From assembly GCA_015258715.1 (NCBI GenBank), contig JABZHR010000011.1, forward strand, positions 1 through 33,121: a stretch of DNA of 33,121 bases. The letters are read 5' to 3'. The notes under the pieces are model-generated. The model searched no databases. It was not told where the DNA came from and saw nothing but the letters and a program-made list of their open reading frames with translations. The DNA comes from Atopobium sp. Lineage in GTDB: Bacteria > Actinomycetota > Coriobacteriia > Coriobacteriales > Atopobiaceae. The translations under genes and the position numbers were made by a program. Positions 15,517 through 22,447 of this stretch are shown in pieces (positions within the stretch are counted from its first letter, which is position 1; every line of letters starts with the position of its first letter).

Positions 15517-16491
15517 TTAGCCAATGATGGTCATTACGATAGGGATGACAATCGCAAAAAGCACTGTTGAAGTTGCAACAACGTTAGTTGCAAATTTGAC
15601 GTCAGCCTTACCTTCGTTTGCCAAAATTGGCAGGACGGTCAGTGCTGGAACTGCAGCTTGGATGATAAACGTCCTCGTTTCAAGAACGTTCTGTGCACCA
15701 AATACGCCGGTAAATGCTGTAATTACGCCGACCATAATAAGTGGGGCAATGACAAATTTACCAATGAGCGTGACTGCTGTGTCACGATCAATTCGAATGC
15801 TTGAAAGTCCTGTCTCCTGCAAAATAATGCCAATGTAAATCAGCGAAAGTGGCGTTACCAGATTGCCTAAATAGGTGAGGCCAGTGTTTAAAACTGCTGG
15901 AACAGGAATGCTGAACACGAGAAAAACGAGGGCAACCAAGAAACCAATCAATGGTGGTGGCAACAATTTGCTGATGTTAAATTTGTGCTCCACTGCACTG
16001 TTTTTCTCGCCGTCATTTTCTGTTGGCAGTGGATCACCGTAAATGAAGAAGATTCCAATTGCCCAGGTAGAAATGGTGTTCATGATGTAGTACACCAAAA
16101 AGTACGGCACAGCGTGCTCGCCAAAAAGCGCAAGATTCAGTGGCATACCAATGAAGATGGTGTTGGCATTTGCAAAGGTATTGAGCATCAAGCCTCGGCG
16201 ACCTGGCTGGACGCGGAAAACGTTGATAACCAAAAATCCTGCAACATATGACAAAGCAAAACTAACAGCAGTAATGAGCACTGATGGACCAAGCTGGAGT
16301 AGCTGGTTGAGGGACAAGTTTTTTAGGACCGCTACAAAAATTGATGCAGGAAGTGCCACATTCATGATGAGCTTTGACGCCTGACCAGCAAATGTTTCAT
16401 TGAGCCAGTTGATCTTCCTAAGAATATAGCCAAGCACAATAATCAAAATGATAGGCAGCACATTCTGTAATGATGTCAAAAAGACAGACAT
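15517..16491 (-). CDS. mleP: AEC-family transporter, probable malate permease
   Basis: 324 residues with about ten hydrophobic segments. It begins VFLTSLQNVLPIILIIVLGYILRKINWL, typical of the auxin-efflux-carrier family that includes malate permeases of lactic acid bacteria. An internal hydrophilic loop at ~residues 150-175 separates two five-helix halves. Its start lies one nucleotide after the stop of the malolactic enzyme gene on the same strand, so the two are almost certainly cotranscribed and translationally coupled. By that linkage it probably takes up L-malate, perhaps in exchange for lactate. Substrate is inferred from context only. Confidence 0.82.
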   Translation of the reverse strand: MSVFLTSLQNVLPIILIIVLGYILRKINWLNETFAGQASKLIMNVALPASIFVAVLKNLSLNQLLQLGPSVLITAVSFALSYVAGFLVINVFRVQPGRRGLMLNTFANANTIFIGMPLNLALFGEHAVPYFLVYYIMNTISTWAIGIFFIYGDPLPTENDGEKNSAVEHKFNISKLLPPPLIGFLVALVFLVFSIPVPAVLNTGLTYLGNLVTPLSLIYIGIILQETGLSSIRIDRDTAVTLIGKFVIAPLIMVGVITAFTGVFGAQNVLETRTFIIQAAVPALTVLPILANEGKADVKFATNVVATSTVLFAIVIPIVMTIIG

Positions 16492-16492
16492 A

Positions 16493-18133
16493 CTATGCCT
16501 CTAACTCCTTGTAGACAGGGAACCACTTAAGGGCGTCAACTGCCTCTTTTGCATCGGCAATTGGCTCGCGGTTCAGACCCTGCCTAATTGCCTCCTCTGC
16601 AACGCCAACAGCAATACGCTCGGAGAACTCAGTGATCTTGGAGACTGGAGGAAGAATTGCCGCACCAGGCTTTGTGGTGTCGACGATTCCGCCAAGCGAG
16701 TGAGCTGCGAGGGAAATCATCTGGTCTGTGAGCAGGCGAGCCTTTGATGCAAGTGCACCAAGTCCAAGGCCTGGGTAAATCAGAGCGTTGTTAGCCTGAC
16801 CAATTTGGTAAGTTACACCGTTGAGCTCGACGTCGTCTGAGGGGACTCCGCAGGCTACAAGCGCGCGACCGTCTGTCCAGGTCAGCAGGTCCTGGGCGGT
16901 TGCCTCCGCAAGCTTAGTTGGGTTAGACAGAGGGAAGACCATTGGACGCTCACAATGAGCTGCCATTTCGCGGATAATCTCCTCGGTGAAGGCACCATGA
17001 ACGGTAGAGGTACCAACCATAATGGTTGGGTGGACCGTCTTTACAACTGCTGCCAGGTTGGTGAGCTCATCAGCGTTAGCGAATTCAGAACGCTTGCGAG
17101 CAAATGGCTTCTGCTGTGGAGTGAGGTTGTCCATGTCGTCAAAGAGCAGGCCTTGGCGATCTACCAGGTAGAAGCGCTTGCGAGCCTCTTCGCGATCCAT
17201 TCCCTGGTCCACAAACTCCTGCAGCACACGTTCAGCAATGCCGCAACCAGCAGTTCCTGCACCAAAGCAGAGATATACCTGGTCGACGAGTTTCTCGCCA
17301 GAAATATTGAGGCCACCGAGGATGCCCGCGAGGGTGACAATGCCGGTGCCCTCGACGTCGTCGTTGAAGACAGGGTAGGTGTTCTTGTAGCGGTCCAGGA
17401 TTGCAGCGGCATGCGAGCGGCCGAAGTCCTCGAAGTGCAGGTAGAGGTTAGGGAAGAGCTTCTCGACGGTGGTCACAAAGTTGTCAATGAAGGCGTTGTA
17501 GCGGTCCTCGTCGACACGCTTGTGGCGCTCGCCCAGGTACAGTGGGTCATCGAGCAACTCCTGGCGGTTGGTACCAGCGTCGATGACAACAGGCATGATA
17601 CGGTTTGGATCAACGCCAGCTGCGGCGGTGTAAACCATGAGCTTACCGACAGAAATCTCAACGCCGTTAGTGCCCCAGTCGCCGATGCCCAAAATGGCTT
17701 CTGCATCAGTAACAACAATCAGGTCAATGTCTCTACCAGCAGCTGCATTCTTCAGCGAGGTCTCAAGGTCCTCAGGACGATCGGCGGACAGGAAGCATGC
17801 GTACTGCGAGTCAACATAGCGCTGGGAGTACTGCTCAATGTCAGGTGCGATGGTTGGATCGTAGACGATAGGCATGAACTCTTCGACATGCTTGGAGAAC
17901 AGGTTGTAGAACAGCGTGCGGTTCTCGGAGAAAAGCCTCATCAGGTAGTGACGCTTGGTCTCGAGGTCAGGGTACTGCTGGAAGAGTACGTATGCCTGCT
18001 CTGCCTGCTCCTCGATGGTCTGGATGTTTGGAGGAAGAAGTCCTACCAGGCCATATTTCTGGCGCTCCTCCTGCGTAAAAGCGGTTCCCTTGTTCAAAAA
18101 CGGATCATTCAGTAGTTCAAAACCTGTCTTCAT
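16493..18133 (-). CDS. mleS: Malolactic enzyme (malic enzyme family)
   Basis: 546 residues, matching the ~540 of malolactic enzymes. It decarboxylates L-malate to L-lactate with NAD+ and Mn2+. The N-terminal NDPFLNKGTAFTQEERQ is shared with malic enzymes. The segment VVTDAEAILGIGDWGTNG, with Trp after GIGD, is like malolactic enzymes, whereas malic enzymes usually have VTDGERILGLGDLG. FEDFGRSHAA and FNDDVEGTG carry the metal-binding acids, and CFGAGTAGCGIAE is the NAD-binding loop. ATG 18133 follows a perfect AAGGAGG. The neighbouring permease supports malolactic fermentation, which yields energy through proton consumption. An NAD-malic enzyme remains possible. Confidence 0.84.
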   Translation of the reverse strand: MKTGFELLNDPFLNKGTAFTQEERQKYGLVGLLPPNIQTIEEQAEQAYVLFQQYPDLETKRHYLMRLFSENRTLFYNLFSKHVEEFMPIVYDPTIAPDIEQYSQRYVDSQYACFLSADRPEDLETSLKNAAAGRDIDLIVVTDAEAILGIGDWGTNGVEISVGKLMVYTAAAGVDPNRIMPVVIDAGTNRQELLDDPLYLGERHKRVDEDRYNAFIDNFVTTVEKLFPNLYLHFEDFGRSHAAAILDRYKNTYPVFNDDVEGTGIVTLAGILGGLNISGEKLVDQVYLCFGAGTAGCGIAERVLQEFVDQGMDREEARKRFYLVDRQGLLFDDMDNLTPQQKPFARKRSEFANADELTNLAAVVKTVHPTIMVGTSTVHGAFTEEIIREMAAHCERPMVFPLSNPTKLAEATAQDLLTWTDGRALVACGVPSDDVELNGVTYQIGQANNALIYPGLGLGALASKARLLTDQMISLAAHSLGGIVDTTKPGAAILPPVSKITEFSERIAVGVAEEAIRQGLNREPIADAKEAVDALKWFPVYKELEA

Positions 18134-18871
18134 GATGCCTCCTTAATGCATCGATTTACTTTAGAGTTGAAACGCAGCACAAAAATTGGCGTGGAAGTGC
18201 TTAACGCTTGAGGACTCGAGGCATTGGAAGCATATATTCCTGCAGCAAAACAGCAGCTGTGAAATAAGCCCGAGAGCAATTCGTGTGGATTGTGTTCTGC
18301 TCTAGTTGTGATAACAATACCCATATTCTGTTATGTATTTACGAGATTTAGAAGAAATTTCCTTCTTTTTTGAAAAACTTTTCTTGTAAAACATATATGT
18401 TCACCTGTGCATATATAAATTTTGCTAATCTGACAAGGTGGTGTTTTCAAATCCCAAGGCCGTACTTTCAAATTCCTTTGTGAGAATCGTTTTAACGGAG
18501 AAAAGTAAGACAGAATTAACGCCAACTGCGGTTTTGTTGAGCGCTCGGGGTGCAAGTGGTAAAAAATGCGTTTAGTTGGAATATACAGCGGCGGTTGATT
18601 TTTATGCACGCCGTTTACCTGCGGTTTTTTCGTTGGACAAAAATAGTGAAATCTGGACACTTTTTGCCACATGCGCAAACGCAAGTCAAGAATTTCCGTG
18701 ATTGCGATTTGACTTCCAACTAAACGGATTTTTTACCCAAAAGTGTGGGTCAGATTTTGTGGGTTGAAAACTTGATACAAAAATCTGCATAAACAAGGCG
18801 GAATATGCGATTTCCTCGGGTGATTGGAAGTTGCTCGGCCAACTGGATAGCGGTCAGCCCTCAAAGTGATG
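18134..18871. other. Gene-free interval upstream of mleS
   Basis: 738 bp, AT-rich, with no credible gene. It contains repeat element copy 2 (18558-18737). Two small palindromes could be operators for the malolactic operon: TTGTGATAACAA at 18306-18317, and ATATATG/CATATAT at 18393-18399 and 18410-18416. No LysR-type mleR gene is adjacent. Confidence 0.45.
18558..18737 (-). repeat. ~180-bp inverted-repeat-bounded element, copy 2 (reversed)
   Basis: The left arm 18558-18581 begins GGTAAAAAAT and ends TTTAGTTGGAA; the right arm 18714-18737 is its complement with one internal G-G mismatch. Read on the minus strand it aligns with copy 1. The inner similarity includes GTCCAA, CCGC.GGTAAA and TGCATA at matching offsets, and in the flank ATGCA-N9-ATCAAG is shared. 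Arm changes relative to copy 1 are paired, so stem pairing is kept. Confidence 0.8.
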
Positions 18872-19702
18872 CTATTTCACTACAACGGCGCCTTCGGGTA
18901 GCGCAATATCCGCATCGGTTGCAATTAATAGGTTGTTACCTGGGGTTTTGGGAGTATCGGGCCACTCAGGCATATACGCGACGTGCGCAAACTCGCGCGC
19001 AAACACGTCTGCAACCTGGGGAAGTACCGCAGATCCGCGGCCTTCCAACGGGCAGCGAACGTCGGCCAGGTACACTCCGCCATACGTAAGCTTCTCCTTG
19101 ACCACCTGCGCGCCGGTCGCTGTTCCCAGAGGTCCAAGCGATTTGCGACCAGCAAACACCTCGTTTACCAGCACGTCAATGCTGCCGGCTTCTGCGTTTT
19201 GCAGAACTTTCCATGCATCATCTTCGACAATACGCAACTCACTTGAAGCCACAGCCAGCGCTTCGTCCAAAAAGAAATGCTCACGTGCAAGCGAGACAAT
19301 CTTTGGATCAATCTCAATCGCCTCGATAACGCCGCCGCGCATGTGCGTGACCAGGTACTTTGGTAGCGAGAAACCTCCTCCGCCCAGAATCACAACGCGA
19401 CCCTGCGGGGCCACCTGCTGGATAAGCTGCGCCATTATGCGGTGATAGTGAACGCAAAGCTCAAAGCGCAGCTCAGGCACAATGTAGCTCACGGACTGGA
19501 ACGTACCGTTAACGTTGAGCAACCTAATGGGCGTACCGTCGGCGTCTTCGGAGTCAAAAATCATCGTGAGACCAAATTTTGTGCGCGTCACAAAAACGCC
19601 TCGAGCACGCAGAATTAACAGAAGTAGCTGGTAAATGCCAATAATGGCAAGCCCCGCAACGGTCGACCAGATAAAAAATGTCCAAAAATCATGTAAGACC
19701 AT
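18872..19702 (-). CDS. Membrane-anchored spermidine-synthase-like protein
   Basis: 276 residues. Residues ~5-33 form one transmembrane helix. The rest is a Rossmann methyltransferase fold of the spermidine synthase type: VVILGGGGFSLPKYL (cofactor loop), VIEAIEIDPKIVSLAREHF (acidic residues binding the ligand ribose or amine) and RIVEDDAW. The conserved putrescine aminopropyltransferase active-site pattern is not clear, so polyamine synthesis is not assured. Similar single-domain proteins occur in actinobacteria with unknown roles. It diverges from tatA with 96 bp between them. I cannot assign a substrate. Confidence 0.7.
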   Translation of the reverse strand: MVLHDFWTFFIWSTVAGLAIIGIYQLLLLILRARGVFVTRTKFGLTMIFDSEDADGTPIRLLNVNGTFQSVSYIVPELRFELCVHYHRIMAQLIQQVAPQGRVVILGGGGFSLPKYLVTHMRGGVIEAIEIDPKIVSLAREHFFLDEALAVASSELRIVEDDAWKVLQNAEAGSIDVLVNEVFAGRKSLGPLGTATGAQVVKEKLTYGGVYLADVRCPLEGRGSAVLPQVADVFAREFAHVAYMPEWPDTPKTPGNNLLIATDADIALPEGAVVVK

Positions 19703-19711
19703 GTTAATTCC

Positions 19712-19740
19712 TTGTTAGTAAGGTTTCCCTCGGTTATACT
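19712..19740 (+). promoter_or_regulatory. Sigma-70 type promoter of tatA
   Basis: TTGTTA (19712-19717) and TATACT (19735-19740) are separated by the ideal 17 bp. A small GCGTT/AACGC hairpin followed by TTTT (19751-19771) lies in the leader before tatA. Confidence 0.65.
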
Positions 19741-19798
19741 AGCCGATACGGCGTTTTTTCTGAACGCTTTTACAGGAAAAGATTTTCTGGGGGTTTAT

Positions 19799-20008
19799 AT
19801 GATTTTAGGACTTGGTATTCCTGAGCTTCTGATTATTGTTGTCATTGTTATGGTCCTCTTTGGACCTAAGAACCTTCCAAAGCTCGGCAAGGCTGTCGGC
19901 GAGACCGTCAAGAGCGTTCGCGAGGGCATGGAGTCTGAGACCAAGGAAGAAGCCAAGGAGCCAGAGGCTGAGGTCGTTGAGGACGAAGAGTCCAAAAAGG
20001 CTGAGTAG
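19799..20008 (+). CDS. tatA: Twin-arginine translocase subunit TatA/E
   Basis: 69 residues from ATG 19799. One N-terminal membrane helix (ILGLGIPELLIIVVIVMVLF) is followed by the conserved FGPKNLPKLGKAVGE amphipathic helix and an acidic, Lys/Glu-rich tail. This is the pore-forming Tat component. The start was chosen because the family begins at the helix and GGGGG lies upstream; an in-frame extension to 19712 overlaps the promoter. A Tat substrate (the PBP4B-like lipoprotein at 427-2424) is present in the window. No tatC is seen here. Confidence 0.92.
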   Translation: MILGLGIPELLIIVVIVMVLFGPKNLPKLGKAVGETVKSVREGMESETKEEAKEPEAEVVEDEESKKAE

Positions 20009-20057
20009 CCCCATCTCACGCGTATAGACCGACTGACCCATCAACAGAAAGAACACG

Positions 20058-20537
20058 ATGGACACTACTAAAGAGATTGTACTTACCCCAGAAGGCCGTC
20101 AGAAGCTTGTCGATGAGCTGGCTTATCGTGAGGGCGAGAAGCACGACGAGATTGTTGAGCGCATCAAAGAGGCTCGTGGTTTTGGTGACCTTTCCGAGAA
20201 CTCCGAGTATGACGCAGCAAAAGAAGAGCAGTCTCACAACGAGTCCCGCATCAACGAGATTCGTCAGATTCTCTCTGTCGCAAAGGTTGTCGAGGGCGGC
20301 AGCAAGCGCAATGTTACCGTTGCAATTGGTACAACCGTCGAGCTTGCAGATGCAAAAGGCAAGACAACTAAGTATGTAATTGTTGGTACTACTGAGACTA
20401 ACTCCCTTGAGCACAAGATCTCTAACGAGTCCCCAGCTGGCGAGGCTCTTATTGGTCACAAAAAGGGCGACGAGGTTGAGTTCACCACGCCAAATGGCAA
20501 GGTGAAGAAGTACACCATTACCTCTATTACTCGCTAG
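20058..20537 (+). CDS. greA: Transcription elongation factor GreA
   Basis: 159 residues, the family length. The N-terminal coiled coil carries the acidic tip in GFGDLSENSEYDAAKEEQ, which reaches the RNA polymerase active site to stimulate cleavage of backtracked RNA. The C-terminal domain has IGHKKGDEVEFTTPNG. It lies 49 nt after tatA and 66 nt before lysS on the same strand. The ribosome site (AGAAAG) is modest. Confidence 0.97.
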   Translation: MDTTKEIVLTPEGRQKLVDELAYREGEKHDEIVERIKEARGFGDLSENSEYDAAKEEQSHNESRINEIRQILSVAKVVEGGSKRNVTVAIGTTVELADAKGKTTKYVIVGTTETNSLEHKISNESPAGEALIGHKKGDEVEFTTPNGKVKKYTITSITR

Positions 20538-20559
20538 ACTGGCACAAAAGATTTTTGGT

Positions 20560-20590
20560 CGCCCCGTGTCTGTCTGGCGCGGGGCGTTTT
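20560..20590 (+). terminator. Terminator or attenuator between greA and lysS
   Basis: CGCCCCG (20560-20566) pairs with CGGGGCG (20580-20586), followed by TTTT. It ends only 13 nt before lysS, so it may tune rather than stop read-through. Confidence 0.7.
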
Positions 20591-20603
20591 ACGTGGAGGA
20601 TAC

Positions 20604-22160
20604 ATGTCCGAAGTAGAGAACAACATCGCTGGTAGCTCGTCTGCCGCCGACGCAACCGAAGCCACCCCAGAGGCTTCCATCAACGACGAGCGTGCTCAGC
20701 GCAAAGCTCGTCGCCAGGCACTGCTTGACGCCGGCGTTGACCCATACCCAATCAAGTCAACTGTCACCGCTCACGTCGCTGAGCTGGAGGAACGCTACGC
20801 TGACCTCGAGGATGGCCAGACTGGCGAGGAAGTCTATTCCGTGGCCGGCCGCGTCCGCGCCATCCGTAACCAGGGCAAGATCGCGTTTGTCGTGGTAGAG
20901 GACTATACCGGCCAGATTCAGCTTTTCTGCCGCATCAACAACCTTGACGAGAAGAACTGGGAGCTCCTGGGTCTTCTCGACCTTGGCGACATCATCGGTG
21001 CAACCGGCGCTATCATGCGTACGCGCCGCGGCCAGCTTTCCCTGGCAGTGACCTCGCTGGAGGTCCTCTCCAAGTCGCTGCGTCCTCTGCCAGAGAAGTT
21101 CCACGGCCTCACCGACCGCGAGGTCCGTTATCGCCAGCGCTACGTTGACCTCATCATGAATCCCGAGGTCCGCGACGTATTCCGCAAGCGCTCCCAGATC
21201 ATCTCCATCATCCGCCAGTTCATGGAGGCGGACGGCTACATGGAGGTTGAGACCCCTGTTCTCCAGGAGATTCTTGGCGGCGCAAACGCAAAGCCGTTCA
21301 TCACGCACTACAACGCTTTGAACACCGAGAACTACCTGCGCATTGCAACCGAGCTTCCACTGAAGCGCCTGCTTGTTGGCGGTCTTGAGCGCGTTTACGA
21401 GCTTGGTCGTCAGTTCAGAAATGAGGGCACCGACCTCACGCACAACCCAGAGTTCACCTCTATGGAGGCATACGCCGCCTACTCTGACCTGGCCGGCATG
21501 CGTGAGCTGTCCCAGAACCTCTTCCAGGAGATTGCCCGCAAAGCTTGCGGCTGCGAGGAGGGTCACGAGGTCATCACCTACCAGGGCACCGAGGTTGACC
21601 TATCCGGCAACTGGCGCGTTGCGTCCCTGGCAGAGATTGCGTCCGAGGTCACCGGCGAGGAGCTCTCCATTGACACCCCTGTCGAGAAACTCCGTGCAGT
21701 CCTGGACCGCTACGAGATTGAGTGGAATCCAGAGTGGCAGGCCGGCAAGCTGCTGTTTGAGATCTACGACGAGCTTGGCGAGAAGAGCATCGTAAACCCA
21801 ACCTTTGTCTGCGATTATCCTGCAGAGGTTTCTCCGCTCACCAAGCGCAAGGCAGATGACCCTCGCCTGACCGATCGCTTTGAGCTCATTATCTGTGGCG
21901 CCGAGTACGCAAACGCATACTCCGAGCTTAATGACCCTGTTGACCAGGAGGAGCGCTTTGCCGCCCAGATGGAGGCCAAGCGCCAGGGTGACGAAGAGGC
22001 TATGGAGTATGATTACGACTTCATCCGCGCACTTGAGTACGGTATGCCACCAGCGGGCGGCATCGGCTACGGCATCGACCGCATGATGATGCTCTTCTGC
22101 GATCAGCCTTCTATCCGCGACGTCCTTCTCTTCCCACAGCTCAAGCCCGAGAAGCGCTAG
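20604..22160 (+). CDS. lysS: Lysyl-tRNA synthetase, class II
   Basis: 518 residues. Residues ~25-170 form the OB-fold anticodon-binding domain (VAGRVRAIRNQGKIAFVVVEDYTG). The class II core follows, with motif 2 FRNEGTDLTHNPEFTSMEAY and motif 3 GIGYGIDRMMMLF near the C-terminus. The first ~30 residues are a low-complexity Ala/Ser/Glu-rich leader. ATG 20604 follows GGAGGA. It charges tRNA-Lys with lysine in the cytoplasm. Confidence 0.97.
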   Translation: MSEVENNIAGSSSAADATEATPEASINDERAQRKARRQALLDAGVDPYPIKSTVTAHVAELEERYADLEDGQTGEEVYSVAGRVRAIRNQGKIAFVVVEDYTGQIQLFCRINNLDEKNWELLGLLDLGDIIGATGAIMRTRRGQLSLAVTSLEVLSKSLRPLPEKFHGLTDREVRYRQRYVDLIMNPEVRDVFRKRSQIISIIRQFMEADGYMEVETPVLQEILGGANAKPFITHYNALNTENYLRIATELPLKRLLVGGLERVYELGRQFRNEGTDLTHNPEFTSMEAYAAYSDLAGMRELSQNLFQEIARKACGCEEGHEVITYQGTEVDLSGNWRVASLAEIASEVTGEELSIDTPVEKLRAVLDRYEIEWNPEWQAGKLLFEIYDELGEKSIVNPTFVCDYPAEVSPLTKRKADDPRLTDRFELIICGAEYANAYSELNDPVDQEERFAAQMEAKRQGDEEAMEYDYDFIRALEYGMPPAGGIGYGIDRMMMLFCDQPSIRDVLLFPQLKPEKR

Positions 22161-22203
22161 GAGCTTGGAACTTTAGCTGCCCCGCGCAGCACACAAACGT
22201 ATC

Positions 22204-22240
22204 AGCCCGGTATCCGCTCGTTGCAGGTACCGGGCTTTTT
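22204..22240 (+). terminator. Rho-independent terminator after lysS
   Basis: AGCCCGGTATCC (22204-22215) pairs with GGTACCGGGCT (22226-22236), followed by TTTTT. An outer CACACAAA/TTTGTGTG pairing extends the stem. Confidence 0.88.
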
Positions 22241-22320
22241 GTGTGCGGCAGCGGTGCCGTGGAGCTCGCTGCGATGATGGCGTCGCTGAGCCTGCGGCAA
22301 CGCGGTCTTTTCGGCAGCAC

Positions 22321-22332
22321 GGGTTTCTCGCC
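22321..22332 (-). repeat. GGCGAGAAACCC motif (minus strand) upstream of clpC
   Basis: Exact reverse complement of the 12-mer, ~115 nt before the clpC start and after the lysS terminator. The frame of clpC is open through it, but that extension is not ClpC-like. Confidence 0.75.
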
Positions 22333-22447
22333 CGACGTTTGTGTGGTTCGTACGGAGGAGCAAAATCCAACGCGAGTCGTATGTTTGCAGAGCCTTCTGA
22401 TGGGTATAAATCAGAAAAATATAGAGAGTTTTGAGAGGTTTCAGCAC

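Noticed and set aside
16955..18115. 386-codon open frame antisense to the malolactic enzyme gene
   Set aside because: It mirrors the real gene's codon periodicity and shows no recognisable domain.
18431..18480. tRNA gene suggested by TTCAAATCCC
   Set aside because: No acceptor, D or anticodon stems could be built around it.
18331..18684. 117-codon minus-strand open frame upstream of mleS
   Set aside because: It runs through the ~180-bp repeat arm, has no ribosome site and no recognisable protein features.
22241..22447. Longer N-terminus for ClpC
   Set aside because: The extension is not conserved, starts in the lysS terminator and lacks a ribosome site; ATG 22448 begins at the family start.
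22241..22447. CIRCE, CtsR or HAIR heat-shock operator upstream of clpC
   Set aside because: No TTAGCACTC/GAGTGCTAA, CtsR-type direct repeat or HspR palindrome was seen.
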